A DNA stretch of 64,000 bases from JAGVIE01 sp964520905 (GTDB taxonomy: Bacteria > Bacteroidota > Ignavibacteria > UBA10030 > SZUA-254): NCBI GenBank assembly GCA_964520905.1, contig CAZFQL010000007.1, positions 62,001-126,000 on the forward strand, in the 5' to 3' direction. Position 1 is the first letter of the stretch. Each line of letters opens with the position of its first letter. Below are positions 17,301 to 25,020 of the stretch, one piece after another. Below the pieces are notes generated by a model. It was not told the origin of the DNA. It worked only from the letters and a program-made list of their open reading frames with translations, and did no database searches. Made by a program: the position numbers and the translations under genes.

Positions 17301-17682
17301 CAACGATAAAGTCCTCATAACTGAACCAGTTGGTAAAAGATTTGTTATAGCATCACGCTTTCATCGTATGGCTCCCAACGATACCCTGAATCTCGATCGC
17401 TTCTTAGATAATTATGAACACGTTAAGACTTATCTTCTGGCACCGGCTAATGCTTCTGGTCCTTATAGCAGGCCCACGATAAATAATAAGCTAGGAATAC
17501 TTAAGAAGCAGTTAAGGGTAATTGAGGCATGGCAATTGTGTGAAAATGATATGGAAATTTGCGTGGTTGAGAATCCTGATAATGTGATCGTCCCCGATGG
17601 TGTCACTGATAATCCTATCAAGCACGCATTTAAAGAATTGTCTGAACGTAGAAAGAAAATAAAGCCTTCAAATGCTGACTGA
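14335..17682 (+). CDS. Large Mrr-nuclease-like / TPR-repeat protein, candidate defence effector
   Basis: 1115 residues, no signal peptide or membrane segment. Residues 55-195 look like a PD-(D/E)XK nuclease of the Mrr type: E59/E61 in EFEHFCRRL, then QTGPTGGGDSKVDTE with D87, then FAFSAKEDW where S123-A-K125 stands where Mrr enzymes have Q/E-x-K, and a closing VRILDRSWIM strand-helix. Replacement of Q/E by serine leaves activity uncertain. From about 200 to 700 the chain is helical with TPR-like units, for example AGKTYEAIEYFGRARRKL and the following EKAGLLWAARGCVLAA. Residues 740-1110 are not recognised. It is downstream of a toxin-antitoxin-like pair and a methyltransferase remnant. Role in phage or plasmid defence is inferred from architecture and context. 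Confidence 0.6.
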   Translation: MKLGEQENKKTFEYKPSDFMRGRRPELYSDSKYFEEARISKEVFEYHLETLTSRKQEIEFEHFCRRLAEKEICPNLLPQTGPTGGGDSKVDTETYPVADEISERWYEGFGKAAGMERWGFAFSAKEDWRSKVNGDIKKIAKTGKGYKQAFFITNQFVKDNVRADVEAKLEKEHGIPVRILDRSWIMKSVFEHRRLDIAIETLRLEGVSSHARMILGPNDVARKTELEELENSIQDPEKYKGLDYQLAEDCLRAAILARGLELPRVEIDGRFERAKRIAEKAGIPKQRARIIYMEAWTAHWWYDDFGKLNSLYKEIEDLTVESNQASELERLVNLWQILNTAVHVGSLDQDVAQIEERTSRLQKALNQLAADSTRPTNALEAQALRVYMDITRVLNTPHELTRILNQIRSIIIGSENLHAFPADPLSRIVRELGDFLSDNAEYDVLLETVVATAEKRKSEGEAGRILLERGIQKFQAGKTYEAIEYFGRARRKLAKEEYQQELISVLAGLTMTYEKAGLLWAARGCVLAAANELFSTFVKDGKIEKRVLKYFMRMVWIELQLGRIPPALSWMDMAHLVASQVLTTEEEKETYEAQRDAQSLFIGIIFLRMDVSNLKWLDFLPEVIERRGLNTAWFSLLYALGYEDYLRAQKVIPETESSESIQEMFIEGTTGSKSEDIPECSELFLQRRVVFHSCVLGCQVVVDLENSLSSIYLAETILAALESFLATSLSDFMPIRSEFRIYLNESHSLKEIKKPETKEDEGTPILVITHPEGFDYNSKEEHERFGDWLLETVMTIVFHIGITDKPVEHFKKRILDEDLLSRAFDFTNIGTMTENILGTRSGYSISDWESEKVSERFPIRRDFPWNHGLQMPKPMGSIEVENKLASLKHTKEPPSLDEMKHKDQKVFSIIEPSLWNKAGWQGTLFITEPTYHEPPWLCVLFKNADAGIQIFEKWQKEIGHKDLSEKIQISIIRGIDRQNPAHYAVFIGINDKVLITEPVGKRFVIASRFHRMAPNDTLNLDRFLDNYEHVKTYLLAPANASGPYSRPTINNKLGILKKQLRVIEAWQLCENDMEICVVENPDNVIVPDGVTDNPIKHAFKELSERRKKIKPSNAD

Positions 17683-17761
17683 CACCCCAACTCAAATCTA
17701 GTAAGGTGACGGTTTTACGTTGCAGTGCACGCCAAAACTTTTCCCCTTGTGAAGTGGAACA

Positions 17762-17778
17762 TCCCGCTGAAAGCGGGA
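17762..17778. repeat. Short GC-rich hairpin
   Basis: TCCCGCT and AGCGGGA pair around loop GAA. No T-run follows on either strand, so it is not a standard terminator. It lies in the 141-base gap between the convergent nuclease-like gene and pepA. Its role is unknown. Confidence 0.4.
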
Positions 17779-17823
17779 GTGGTAAATACAAAAGGGGTCA
17801 GATAAGACAAGGAATAAAATAGT

Positions 17824-19317
17824 TCATTTCCAACTCTTCAAAAACTCCACAAGCAAACGCACACCAACACCTGAGCCGCCTTTGGGTGCGTATGGGTGCT
17901 GTTCTTCGAGCATCGCTGTTCCTGCGATATCGAGATGAACCCATTTATAATCACCTATAAATTTCTTCAGGAAAAATCCTGCGGTGATTGCACCAGCCCA
18001 TTTGCCTCCGACATTTTTCACATCGGCAATGTCGCTCTTGATTTGTTTTTCGTATTCATCGAAAAGCGGTAATTGCCATACCCGCTCAAAAATTTTATCG
18101 CCTGCGGTTTTCAATTTTGCCATCAATTCTTCATCGTTGCCCATCATGCCGGTTGCGTGCATGCCAAGCGCAACCACACATGCACCCGTGAGTGTCGCAA
18201 GATCGATGACGGCTTTTGGTTTATATGTTGCCGCATACGCTAAAGCATCAGCTAGAATGAGCCGACCTTCGGCATCTGTATTATCAACTTCAGATGTCTT
18301 GCCGCCGTAATGCCTAATGATGTCGCCGGGTTTCATCGCCGAGCCGCTCGGTAGATTTTCTGTTGCAGGAATCAATCCAACAAGATGAACGGGCAATTTC
18401 AATCGCACTGCCGCTTCCATCGTTCCAATTACTGCCGCCGCACCCGACATATCCATCTTCATCTCAGCCATCCCGTTAGATGGTTTGATGGAAATACCAC
18501 CACTATCGAAAGTGACACCTTTTCCAACCAACACAATAGTATCGAGGTTTTTCTTGTCAGCATTTTGCTCAAGGATGATGAAGCGGGGAGGTCTCGTACT
18601 GCCTGCGTTCACAGCGAGGAGTCCGCCGAATTCTTCCTTCTCGATCTTCCTTTTATCCCAGATTGTTATGTTATATCCATATTGCTCGGCAGATTTCTTG
18701 GCTGCATTTGCCAATGTTTCGGGATAAATCTCGCAGGCGGGGGCGTTGGCAAGGTCTCTTGCTAAATTTGTCGCTTCACAGATGATTCGGACATCGTTAA
18801 GTTCTTTCTTTACATCTTTGACAATTGACTCGGCAGGATCGGAAATTGTAATTTCAATAATCTTGCTCAGCTCATCTTTCTTTTTCGTCTGGTATTTATC
18901 AAATTTATAGAGTGATAGATAAGCGCCTTCAGCGATTGCATGAGAGATTTTCCTGCTGTCGGTTTGACCAAAAGCCGGAAGATTAAAAGCAAGATGTTTG
19001 ATGCGCGATGATTGTGCCTGTCTTGCTACAGCGGCAGATGCACGGCGGTAGCTTTCGTGAGATAGTTTTTTCTCTTCACCGAGTCCGACAAGATATAATC
19101 GTGGAGCGGTTAATTTCTTGTCCGTCAGGATGGAAAGAACTACTGCTTCCTTTCCTTTGAAGTTTTCAAGCGCGATGATTGTATCGATTCTCTTTCCCAG
19201 AATCTTTCTCAGATTGGCGATCTCCTGCTGGAATAGTTTTTTATCTTCCCGGACAAAAACCGTGACGGCATCGGCTTTAATTTGTCGTAATGTCGATTTC
19301 TGTGCTGTTAATCTCAT
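17824..19317 (-). CDS. pepA: Leucyl aminopeptidase (M17)
   Basis: 497 residues, the usual PepA length. The C-terminal catalytic domain shows GKGVTFDSGGISIKPS (metal and active-site lysine region) and the family signature NTDAEGRLILADAL, which supplies Asp/Glu metal ligands and the bicarbonate arginine. The N-terminal macro-like domain is more divergent, as is normal. The enzyme removes N-terminal residues from peptides in the cytoplasm as a two-metal hexamer; some homologues also bind DNA in site-specific recombination. It is followed on the same strand by no close gene, and nrnA lies 114 bases upstream, so it is likely a separate or weakly coupled unit. Confidence 0.93.
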   Translation of the reverse strand: MRLTAQKSTLRQIKADAVTVFVREDKKLFQQEIANLRKILGKRIDTIIALENFKGKEAVVLSILTDKKLTAPRLYLVGLGEEKKLSHESYRRASAAVARQAQSSRIKHLAFNLPAFGQTDSRKISHAIAEGAYLSLYKFDKYQTKKKDELSKIIEITISDPAESIVKDVKKELNDVRIICEATNLARDLANAPACEIYPETLANAAKKSAEQYGYNITIWDKRKIEKEEFGGLLAVNAGSTRPPRFIILEQNADKKNLDTIVLVGKGVTFDSGGISIKPSNGMAEMKMDMSGAAAVIGTMEAAVRLKLPVHLVGLIPATENLPSGSAMKPGDIIRHYGGKTSEVDNTDAEGRLILADALAYAATYKPKAVIDLATLTGACVVALGMHATGMMGNDEELMAKLKTAGDKIFERVWQLPLFDEYEKQIKSDIADVKNVGGKWAGAITAGFFLKKFIGDYKWVHLDIAGTAMLEEQHPYAPKGGSGVGVRLLVEFLKSWK

Positions 19318-19431
19318 ATTAATAATCCTTATATTTACGATTCAAGTTTCATGTTTCACGTCTCAAAATGCAGGTTATGTCAAAACAATAATCCGTCAAT
19401 CCATCAATTATTCCACCACTCCAATACTCAA

Positions 19432-20424
19432 CTACTCTGTACTCATATACTTTCCTGCTTTCTCTATGACAAGCGGAATAACCTCATCGAGCTTTTTATC
19501 GAAAAGTCGAGCTCCGGCGGCATTGAGGTGACCGTTGCCGTTAAATTCTTTTGCCAGTTCGTTGATTGGAATATTTCCTTTTGAGCGGAAACTGATCTTA
19601 ACCCCGTTATGAAGCTCGTTGATAAGAACACCGACAACTACTCCTTTAATGCTCATCGGGTAAACTGTAAAGTTATCTGTATCAACTTCTGTCGTGTTTG
19701 TTCCCTGAAACATTTTTTGCGTGCAGATCATGTAAGCGAGTCTGCCGTCGTACTCGGTCTTGAGTGTATCGAGGGCTTCACCGAGAAGACGCATCCGTCC
19801 TTGAGTCCAATTCTCATAAACATTGACGAAAATTTCGGTTGGATCCGCGCCCGCCTCGATGAGTTGTGCGATTGCATTGTGAGTTTCGGCATCGGTTCGC
19901 GGGTATCGAAACGATCCCGTGTCGGTCATGATCGCAGTATAAAGTGCAACGGCAATTTCTTTATCGATAGTGACTTCATTAATCTCTTTCAGCATCTTAT
20001 AAATTATTTCTCCGGTAGATGTAGCATCATTGTCGATGAGATAATGATCGCCGAATGGGTGCGGCTCGAGATGATGATCGATTACAATCTTGATCGCCTT
20101 GGATTGCTTTACAAACGGTTCGAGGCTTCTTAACCGGTCCGGTTGATTGACATCGAGAATGAAAATAATATCGGCGTTAAGAATATGATCGCGATGCTGT
20201 TCAGGTATGAATTGCAGGATATTCTTTTCCGGATCAAGCCATAAATAGTTATCGGGTGTTGTATTATGGTTGATGATGACAGCGTTTTTCCCGAGTTGTG
20301 TGAGAACTGCTCTCATTGCGAGTTCACAGCCGAGCGCATCCCCGTCGGGATTGACGTGGGTTGTTATGACGAAGTTCTGGTGCTGGCTAATTAGGGATTC
20401 GATCTGTTTTAAATCTGAAATCAT
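19432..20424 (-). CDS. nrnA: DHH-family nanoRNase / pAp phosphatase NrnA
   Basis: 330 residues, typical of NrnA. The DHH domain has HVNPDGDALG (metal-binding D and H), FILDVNQPDR and VIDHHLEPH, and the DHHA1 domain ends in GNGHLNAAG, the substrate-binding GGHxxAxG motif with the second glycine replaced by asparagine. NrnA degrades 2-5 nucleotide RNAs and in many bacteria also dephosphorylates 3'-phosphoadenosine 5'-phosphate; related GdpP/PgpH enzymes process cyclic dinucleotides. A c-di-AMP cyclase is encoded at 49.7 kb, so removal of pApA is a possible second job, by inference only. Confidence 0.9.
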   Translation of the reverse strand: MISDLKQIESLISQHQNFVITTHVNPDGDALGCELAMRAVLTQLGKNAVIINHNTTPDNYLWLDPEKNILQFIPEQHRDHILNADIIFILDVNQPDRLRSLEPFVKQSKAIKIVIDHHLEPHPFGDHYLIDNDATSTGEIIYKMLKEINEVTIDKEIAVALYTAIMTDTGSFRYPRTDAETHNAIAQLIEAGADPTEIFVNVYENWTQGRMRLLGEALDTLKTEYDGRLAYMICTQKMFQGTNTTEVDTDNFTVYPMSIKGVVVGVLINELHNGVKISFRSKGNIPINELAKEFNGNGHLNAAGARLFDKKLDEVIPLVIEKAGKYMSTE

Positions 20425-20483
20425 TGAGCAATATAATAAAAATAAGTCAGAATTATGATAATAATTATCTCATCTTGTTCTAT

Positions 20484-20510
20484 GAAAAAGGCGAGAATCT
20501 CTTCTCGCCT
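20484..20510 (-). terminator. Intrinsic terminator after korB
   Basis: On the minus strand AGGCGAGAA pairs with TTCTCGCCT across a 4-base loop and is followed by a TTTTT run. It lies 35 bases after the korB stop. Confidence 0.8.
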
Positions 20511-20544
20511 GCATTGACGTGTGTATTAACACCCTGTCATGATA

Positions 20545-21594
20545 TTATTTAATCGTCCAGGTCTCGCCGTGTTTCAATAATTTTTCTAAATCCCCGATGC
20601 CTTGTTTTGCAATCGCCTTGTCTATTTGTTCAGTTACCACGTCATCATAAAGCGGTCTGCCGACTGCATAAAAGATTCCGATTGGCTGCGGGAGTTCCGG
20701 GATATTCGACATACGGGCGAGAATGAAAGAGAGCATTGTATCTTTTTCATTATGGATGATCAAATCGCTGACGGAATATTTTCCATCCTTCAGAGATACT
20801 ACTGTTGGTGTGAAACCTTCGAGTTTGATTCCTTTATCTTTTTCTTTTCCGAATATCATCGGTTTGTCATGTTCAAGGTAAACGACGTTATCCTCTTTTG
20901 TTTCTTTCTCGGTCAAGGTGGAAAATGCGCCGTCGTTAAACACATTGCAGTTTTGATATATTTCCACAAAGGAAGTCCCTTGATGTTCCGCCGCTCGTTT
21001 GATGACTGTTTGTAAATGTTTCGGATCGCGATCGAGTGAACGTGCTACAAACGATGCTTCTGCGCCGAGCGCAACGAGCAATGGATTGAAAGGATGATCG
21101 GGAGCGCCATACGGACTCGATTTGGTGATTTTACCGAACTCCGAAGTAGGAGAGTATTGTCCTTTCGTGAGTCCGTAAATTTGATTGTTGAAGAGGAGAA
21201 TCTTTACGTTAATATTTCGCCGGCAAATGTGTATAAAATGATTTCCGCCTATGCTTAGTCCATCACCATCACCGGTAGCAACCCATACTGAGAGATCAGG
21301 GCGCGCAACTTTTAAACCGCTGGCAATCGCAGCCGCTCTTCCGTGGATGCCGTGGAATCCATAAGTATCTAAATAATACGGGAAACGACTTGAACACCCT
21401 ATACCTGAAACAAAAACAAGATTGTGTCTCGGAATATTAAGTTCAGGAAGTACACGCTGAACTTGCGCAAGAATGGAATAATCGCCGCAGCCGGGGCACC
21501 AGCGAACATCCTGATCTGACTGGAAATCTTTTGCAGTGTATTTCTTCGTCGGAATAATCGGCGCATCTTTTATTATTTTATCTACTAATTTCAT
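20545..21594 (-). CDS. korB: 2-oxoacid:ferredoxin oxidoreductase, beta subunit
   Basis: 349 residues. The thiamine-diphosphate domain is clear: WCPGCGDYSIL near the N-terminus, GIGCSSRFPYYLDTYGFHG, and the Mg/TPP motif GDGDGLSIGGNH. This is the beta subunit of an enzyme that oxidises 2-oxoglutarate (or another 2-oxoacid) to the acyl-CoA with reduction of ferredoxin, reversible in the reductive TCA cycle. It lacks an added 4Fe-4S domain, so electrons must leave by cysteine-bound clusters in this subunit or via a partner. It follows korA by 9 bases. Substrate 2-oxoglutarate is likely from the family but pyruvate cannot be excluded. Confidence 0.88.
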   Translation of the reverse strand: MKLVDKIIKDAPIIPTKKYTAKDFQSDQDVRWCPGCGDYSILAQVQRVLPELNIPRHNLVFVSGIGCSSRFPYYLDTYGFHGIHGRAAAIASGLKVARPDLSVWVATGDGDGLSIGGNHFIHICRRNINVKILLFNNQIYGLTKGQYSPTSEFGKITKSSPYGAPDHPFNPLLVALGAEASFVARSLDRDPKHLQTVIKRAAEHQGTSFVEIYQNCNVFNDGAFSTLTEKETKEDNVVYLEHDKPMIFGKEKDKGIKLEGFTPTVVSLKDGKYSVSDLIIHNEKDTMLSFILARMSNIPELPQPIGIFYAVGRPLYDDVVTEQIDKAIAKQGIGDLEKLLKHGETWTIK

Positions 21595-21603
21595 CGTAAT
21601 CGC

Positions 21604-23433
21604 TCACTTCAGAATTTCATCTATCTTCTGTTCAATTTCAATTGCTCTAAATGGGAGTCCCTGAACTTTATTCAATTTGATTACAGGAATCAAATATTTA
21701 GCTTGAAGAAGTAACGCAAGCTGTCCGAGGTTTAGCTCGGGGACCAATATTTTCTTAAAGTTCTTGAGGATATCTCCTATGTTTCTTTGGAATGGATAAA
21801 CATACTTCAAGTGTAAATGCGAAACAGATTTACCTTGCCGGCGTTTCTCCTCCACGGCAGTCTTAATAGCCCCGTAAGTTCCACCCCAACCTACAACGAG
21901 TAGATCACCTTTCTCATCGCCTTCGACTTTTGCCAGCGGAATGTAATTCGCAATGCGGTCGACTTTTTCCTGTCGAATTTTAACCATCAACTCATGATTT
22001 TCAGCATCGTAGCTTACGTTGCCGGTGATGTTTTCTTTTTCCAATCCGCCGATTCTGTGTTCGAGTCCGGGAGTTCCAGGAATAGCCCAAGGTCGTGCAA
22101 GTGTTTTTTCATCCCGCATGTAAGGGAAAAATCCATTCGGATCCGTTCGGAATTTTGTCAGGATATCCGGTAATGATTTTACAGGTGGAATCAACCAAGG
22201 TTCGGCTCCGTTGGCAATGTAACCATCGGTAAGTAGAATTACCGGTGTCATATGTTCAATTGCCAATTTAACAGCTTCATAAGCGGCATCGAAACATCCC
22301 GCAGGAGTACATGCAGCGAGAACGGGAATCGGCGCCTCGCTGTTCCTGCCATGAACAGCTTGAAGAAGATCCGCTTGTTCGGTTTTGGTCGGCAAGCCCG
22401 TGCTTGGTCCGCCGCGCTGTACATCGACGATCACGAGAGGTAATTCCAGCATCACCGCAAGTCCCATGGCTTCTGTCTTCAACGCCATACCGGGACCGCT
22501 TGTAGTTGTAACACCGATTGCCCCGCCATATGATGCACCGATAGCGGAATTGATACCGGCAATTTCATCTTCAGCTTGAAAAGTTTTAACGCGGAAATTT
22601 TTGTGTTTAGCCAACTCATGAAGAATTTCACTTGCCGGTGTTATTGGATAACTGCCGAGGAATAAATCCAATTCAGATTTGACTGAAGCCGCAATCAATC
22701 CCCAAGCAACAGCTTCATTGCCCGTTACACTACGGTATGTACCCGGTTTTAAAGCGGCGGCTTCAACTTCGTAGTGAGCGTGGAAGATTTCGGTCGTTTC
22801 GCCGAATGCGTATCCCGCTTTCAGAACTCGGATGTTTGCTTCGACCAATTCAAGTGTTTTACTAAATTTTTCCTGAATCCACCTGATAGTGGATTCCATC
22901 GGACGCGTGTACATCCAGTACATCATGCCGAGAGCGAAGAAATTTTTACTCCGTTCTGCAATTTTTGTAGATAGCCCAAGATCAAGAACGGCGTTCGTGG
23001 TTAATTTTGTTATGTCTACTGCATGAACTTGATATTTCTCCAACGATCCGTCATCTAAAGGATTTTTTTCGTAGCCGGCGAGTTTAAGATTCTTATCATT
23101 AAATCCATCCCTGTTAGCGACGATAACACCGCCGTCGATCAGACTGCGTATGTTAACTTTCAGAGCCGCGGGGTTCATCGCAACCAATACATCGCATGTA
23201 TCCCCCGGAGTGCTTATTTCTTTTTTACCGAAATGAATTTGGAAACCGCTTACGCCGAAGAGCGTTCCGGCAGGCGCACGAATCTCGGCGGGATAATCCG
23301 GCAGGGTGCTCAGGTCATTGCCAAGTAAAGCTGTAGTACTTGTGAATTGGGATCCGGTGAGTTGCATTCCGTCGCCGGAATCTCCTGCAAAACGAATCGT
23401 TACTTCATCTAATTTCTTTAATTCTTTTGTCAT
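21604..23433 (-). CDS. korA: 2-oxoacid:acceptor oxidoreductase, fused gamma-alpha subunit
   Basis: 609 residues, a fused gamma plus alpha form. Residues 1-190 are the gamma domain (FAGDSGDGMQLTGSQF, then DYPAEIRAPAGTLFGVSGFQ); from about 215 comes the pyrimidine-binding alpha domain (GNEAVAWGL, GSYPITPASEILHEL, FQAEDEIAGINSAIGASYGG) and the C-terminal domain with VVGWGGTYGAI. Together with KorB it makes the ferredoxin-dependent 2-oxoacid oxidoreductase. The ccdA stop is immediately before its ATG (no gap), and korB follows by 9 bases, so ccdA-korA-korB are probably one transcript ending at the terminator at 20484. Confidence 0.88.
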   Translation of the reverse strand: MTKELKKLDEVTIRFAGDSGDGMQLTGSQFTSTTALLGNDLSTLPDYPAEIRAPAGTLFGVSGFQIHFGKKEISTPGDTCDVLVAMNPAALKVNIRSLIDGGVIVANRDGFNDKNLKLAGYEKNPLDDGSLEKYQVHAVDITKLTTNAVLDLGLSTKIAERSKNFFALGMMYWMYTRPMESTIRWIQEKFSKTLELVEANIRVLKAGYAFGETTEIFHAHYEVEAAALKPGTYRSVTGNEAVAWGLIAASVKSELDLFLGSYPITPASEILHELAKHKNFRVKTFQAEDEIAGINSAIGASYGGAIGVTTTSGPGMALKTEAMGLAVMLELPLVIVDVQRGGPSTGLPTKTEQADLLQAVHGRNSEAPIPVLAACTPAGCFDAAYEAVKLAIEHMTPVILLTDGYIANGAEPWLIPPVKSLPDILTKFRTDPNGFFPYMRDEKTLARPWAIPGTPGLEHRIGGLEKENITGNVSYDAENHELMVKIRQEKVDRIANYIPLAKVEGDEKGDLLVVGWGGTYGAIKTAVEEKRRQGKSVSHLHLKYVYPFQRNIGDILKNFKKILVPELNLGQLALLLQAKYLIPVIKLNKVQGLPFRAIEIEQKIDEILK

Positions 23434-24168
23434 CTATCCTAACTCACTCAAAAAAGGAAACCATTTAGCAAAATATCCGGACAGTAGTGTCAGGTAGTTT
23501 GTCATTATTAGAACACCGATTATGATCAATAAGATTCCACCGACTATTTCAACCTTATGAAGGTGTCGTTTGAATTTATTGAAGACATTAAAAAATGCGG
23601 ACAGACTTAGAGCAGTAAGAAAGAACGGTATCGCCAAACCTAAAGAGTAGGATGTAAGTAATAATATCCCTTGTCCGATTGTTTCCTGACGGCTTGCGAG
23701 TACAAGAATGCCTGCAAGAATCGGTCCGATACAAGGAGTCCAGCCAAATGCGAAGGCAAAGCCGACGAGGAAAGCGCCGAGAAGACTAATTCTTTTTCCC
23801 TTAGTATGGAATCTCTTTTCATAATTCAGAAACGGAATTTTGAAAATTCCTGTCATATGAATTCCGAATATTATTATCAGACCACCGGCAATTTTACTTA
23901 TTAAGTTCTGTTGTTCATGAAGAAATTGTCCGATGGCAGTCGCTGATGCGCCCAGACCGATGAAAACCAGAGAAAAGCCGAGTATAAAGAAAAGGGCATT
24001 CAGTATAATTCTTTTTCGGATCGCAGAACTGCTGTTGGTATTTTGCATCTCTTCAAATGACACACCTGAGATGAAGGAGAGATATCCGGGGACTATCGGG
24101 AGGACGCATGGGGAGATGAATGAGATTAACCCGAATACAAAAGCAGTGAGTATACCGACATTTTCCAT
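23434..24168 (-). CDS. ccdA: CcdA/DsbD-type membrane thiol-electron transporter
   Basis: 244 residues from ATG 24168, which has AGGA seven bases upstream; a TTG five codons earlier also opens the frame but has no ribosome site. Six or more membrane helices with the two conserved cysteines: FISPCVLPIVPGYLSF in the first helix and FGWTPCIGPILAG in the fourth. CcdA carries electrons from cytoplasmic thioredoxin to periplasmic thiol proteins, needed for cytochrome c maturation or for envelope thioredoxins such as the one at 6.2 kb. It heads a probable transcript with korAB, which is an unusual pairing. Confidence 0.88.
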   Translation of the reverse strand: MENVGILTAFVFGLISFISPCVLPIVPGYLSFISGVSFEEMQNTNSSSAIRKRIILNALFFILGFSLVFIGLGASATAIGQFLHEQQNLISKIAGGLIIIFGIHMTGIFKIPFLNYEKRFHTKGKRISLLGAFLVGFAFAFGWTPCIGPILAGILVLASRQETIGQGILLLTSYSLGLAIPFFLTALSLSAFFNVFNKFKRHLHKVEIVGGILLIIIGVLIMTNYLTLLSGYFAKWFPFLSELG

Positions 24169-24292
24169 ATTAAATCCTATCAATTACTGACGATCACATG
24201 ATGAAATAAAATCCAAATAGAAAGCTCATCATAATCAGCTCTCCTAATCTCTTAGATGCAGATTGGATGAAAAAGATTTCACTCCCGGGGTT

Positions 24293-24319
24293 AAAGTTCG
24301 AGAGTAATCACTCTCGAAC
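24293..24319 (-). terminator. Possible terminator overlapping the rplI stop codon
   Basis: GTTCGAGAG pairs with CTCTCGAAC; the rplI stop TGA lies in the loop region and only TTT follows. A stable hairpin, but weak as an intrinsic terminator. Confidence 0.45.
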
Positions 24320-24751
24320 CACCCAGATTTTTACCTTACCGGCAACCTCGGTATGAAGTTTAATATTTACTGTATATATACCAAGCGCTTTGATTGGTTC
24401 ATCAAGTTCGATGATCCGCTTATCAATGGTTAATCCTTTTTCAAGGAGTGCGTCAGCGATCATCTGAGACGTAACCGATCCGAAAAGTTTTTCATCTTCA
24501 CCTACTTTTACTTTTAATGTAACCGAAATTTTTTCCAGTTCCGATGCCATCTTCTTAGAATGCTGTAATGCACGTGTTTGATTTGAAGTATGCTGCTTCT
24601 TTTCCTCTTCCAGCTTGCGAAGATTGCCGGCATTTGCGAGAAAACCGATGTTTCTCGGAATCAGGTAGTTGCGGGCATAACCATCTTTAACTTCGACGAC
24701 ATCCCCGGTTTTTCCTAATTTTTCGAAATCTTGTCGTAATATGATTTTCAT
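24308..24751 (-). CDS. rplI: 50S ribosomal protein L9
   Basis: 147 residues. The N-terminal RNA-binding domain begins MKIILRQDFEKLGKTGDVVEVKDG and contains the conserved ARNYLIPRNIGF segment. A central helix (EEEKKQHTSNQT) links to the C-terminal domain. L9 binds 23S rRNA domain V near the L1 stalk and stabilises reading frame. AAAAGGAA lies just upstream of the ATG. It is last in the rpsF-ssb-rpsR-rplI set; the neighbour order is the common bacterial one. Confidence 0.97.
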   Translation of the reverse strand: MKIILRQDFEKLGKTGDVVEVKDGYARNYLIPRNIGFLANAGNLRKLEEEKKQHTSNQTRALQHSKKMASELEKISVTLKVKVGEDEKLFGSVTSQMIADALLEKGLTIDKRIIELDEPIKALGIYTVNIKLHTEVAGKVKIWVVRE

Positions 24752-24774
24752 AATGTTCCTTTTATGGTCGTAGT

Positions 24775-25014
24775 TTATCTTATTGTTTCTGAGACGTAAG
24801 GGATAAGTGCGAGGTGGCGCGCGCGTTTAATCGCATGAACAAGCTGGCGCTGATGCTTTGCGCAAGTGCCGGTAATTCGCTTCGGGATAATCTTTCCCTG
24901 CTCGGAGATGAACTTCACTAAACGCTTATCGTCTCGATAATCGATATAAATTTCTTTATTCTCACAAAATCGACAAGGTCGATACTTTTTGATTTGTTGG
25001 TCTTGTTTTGCCAT
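24775..25014 (-). CDS. rpsR: 30S ribosomal protein S18
   Basis: 79 residues, typical length. The zinc-binding-like N-terminus KKYRPCRFCENKEIYIDYRD retains a CxxC pair, then RITGTCAKHQRQL and KRARHLALIPYV, all characteristic of S18. It pairs with S6 in the 30S platform; rpsF lies upstream in the same set, separated by ssb. Gaps to neighbours are 6 and 23 bases, indicating co-transcription. Confidence 0.97.
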   Translation of the reverse strand: MAKQDQQIKKYRPCRFCENKEIYIDYRDDKRLVKFISEQGKIIPKRITGTCAKHQRQLVHAIKRARHLALIPYVSETIR

Positions 25015-25020
25015 ATTATT

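Noticed and set aside
17683..17823. Gap after the large nuclease-like gene examined for an attachment site or transposon end
   Set aside because: Only one short hairpin was found; no direct repeat matching the other side of the accessory locus was seen by eye.
19318..19431. Repetitive-looking stretch (TTTCATGTTTCACG, ATCCGTCAATCCATCAAT) upstream of pepA
   Set aside because: Low complexity without a consistent unit, dyad or open frame; no feature could be supported.
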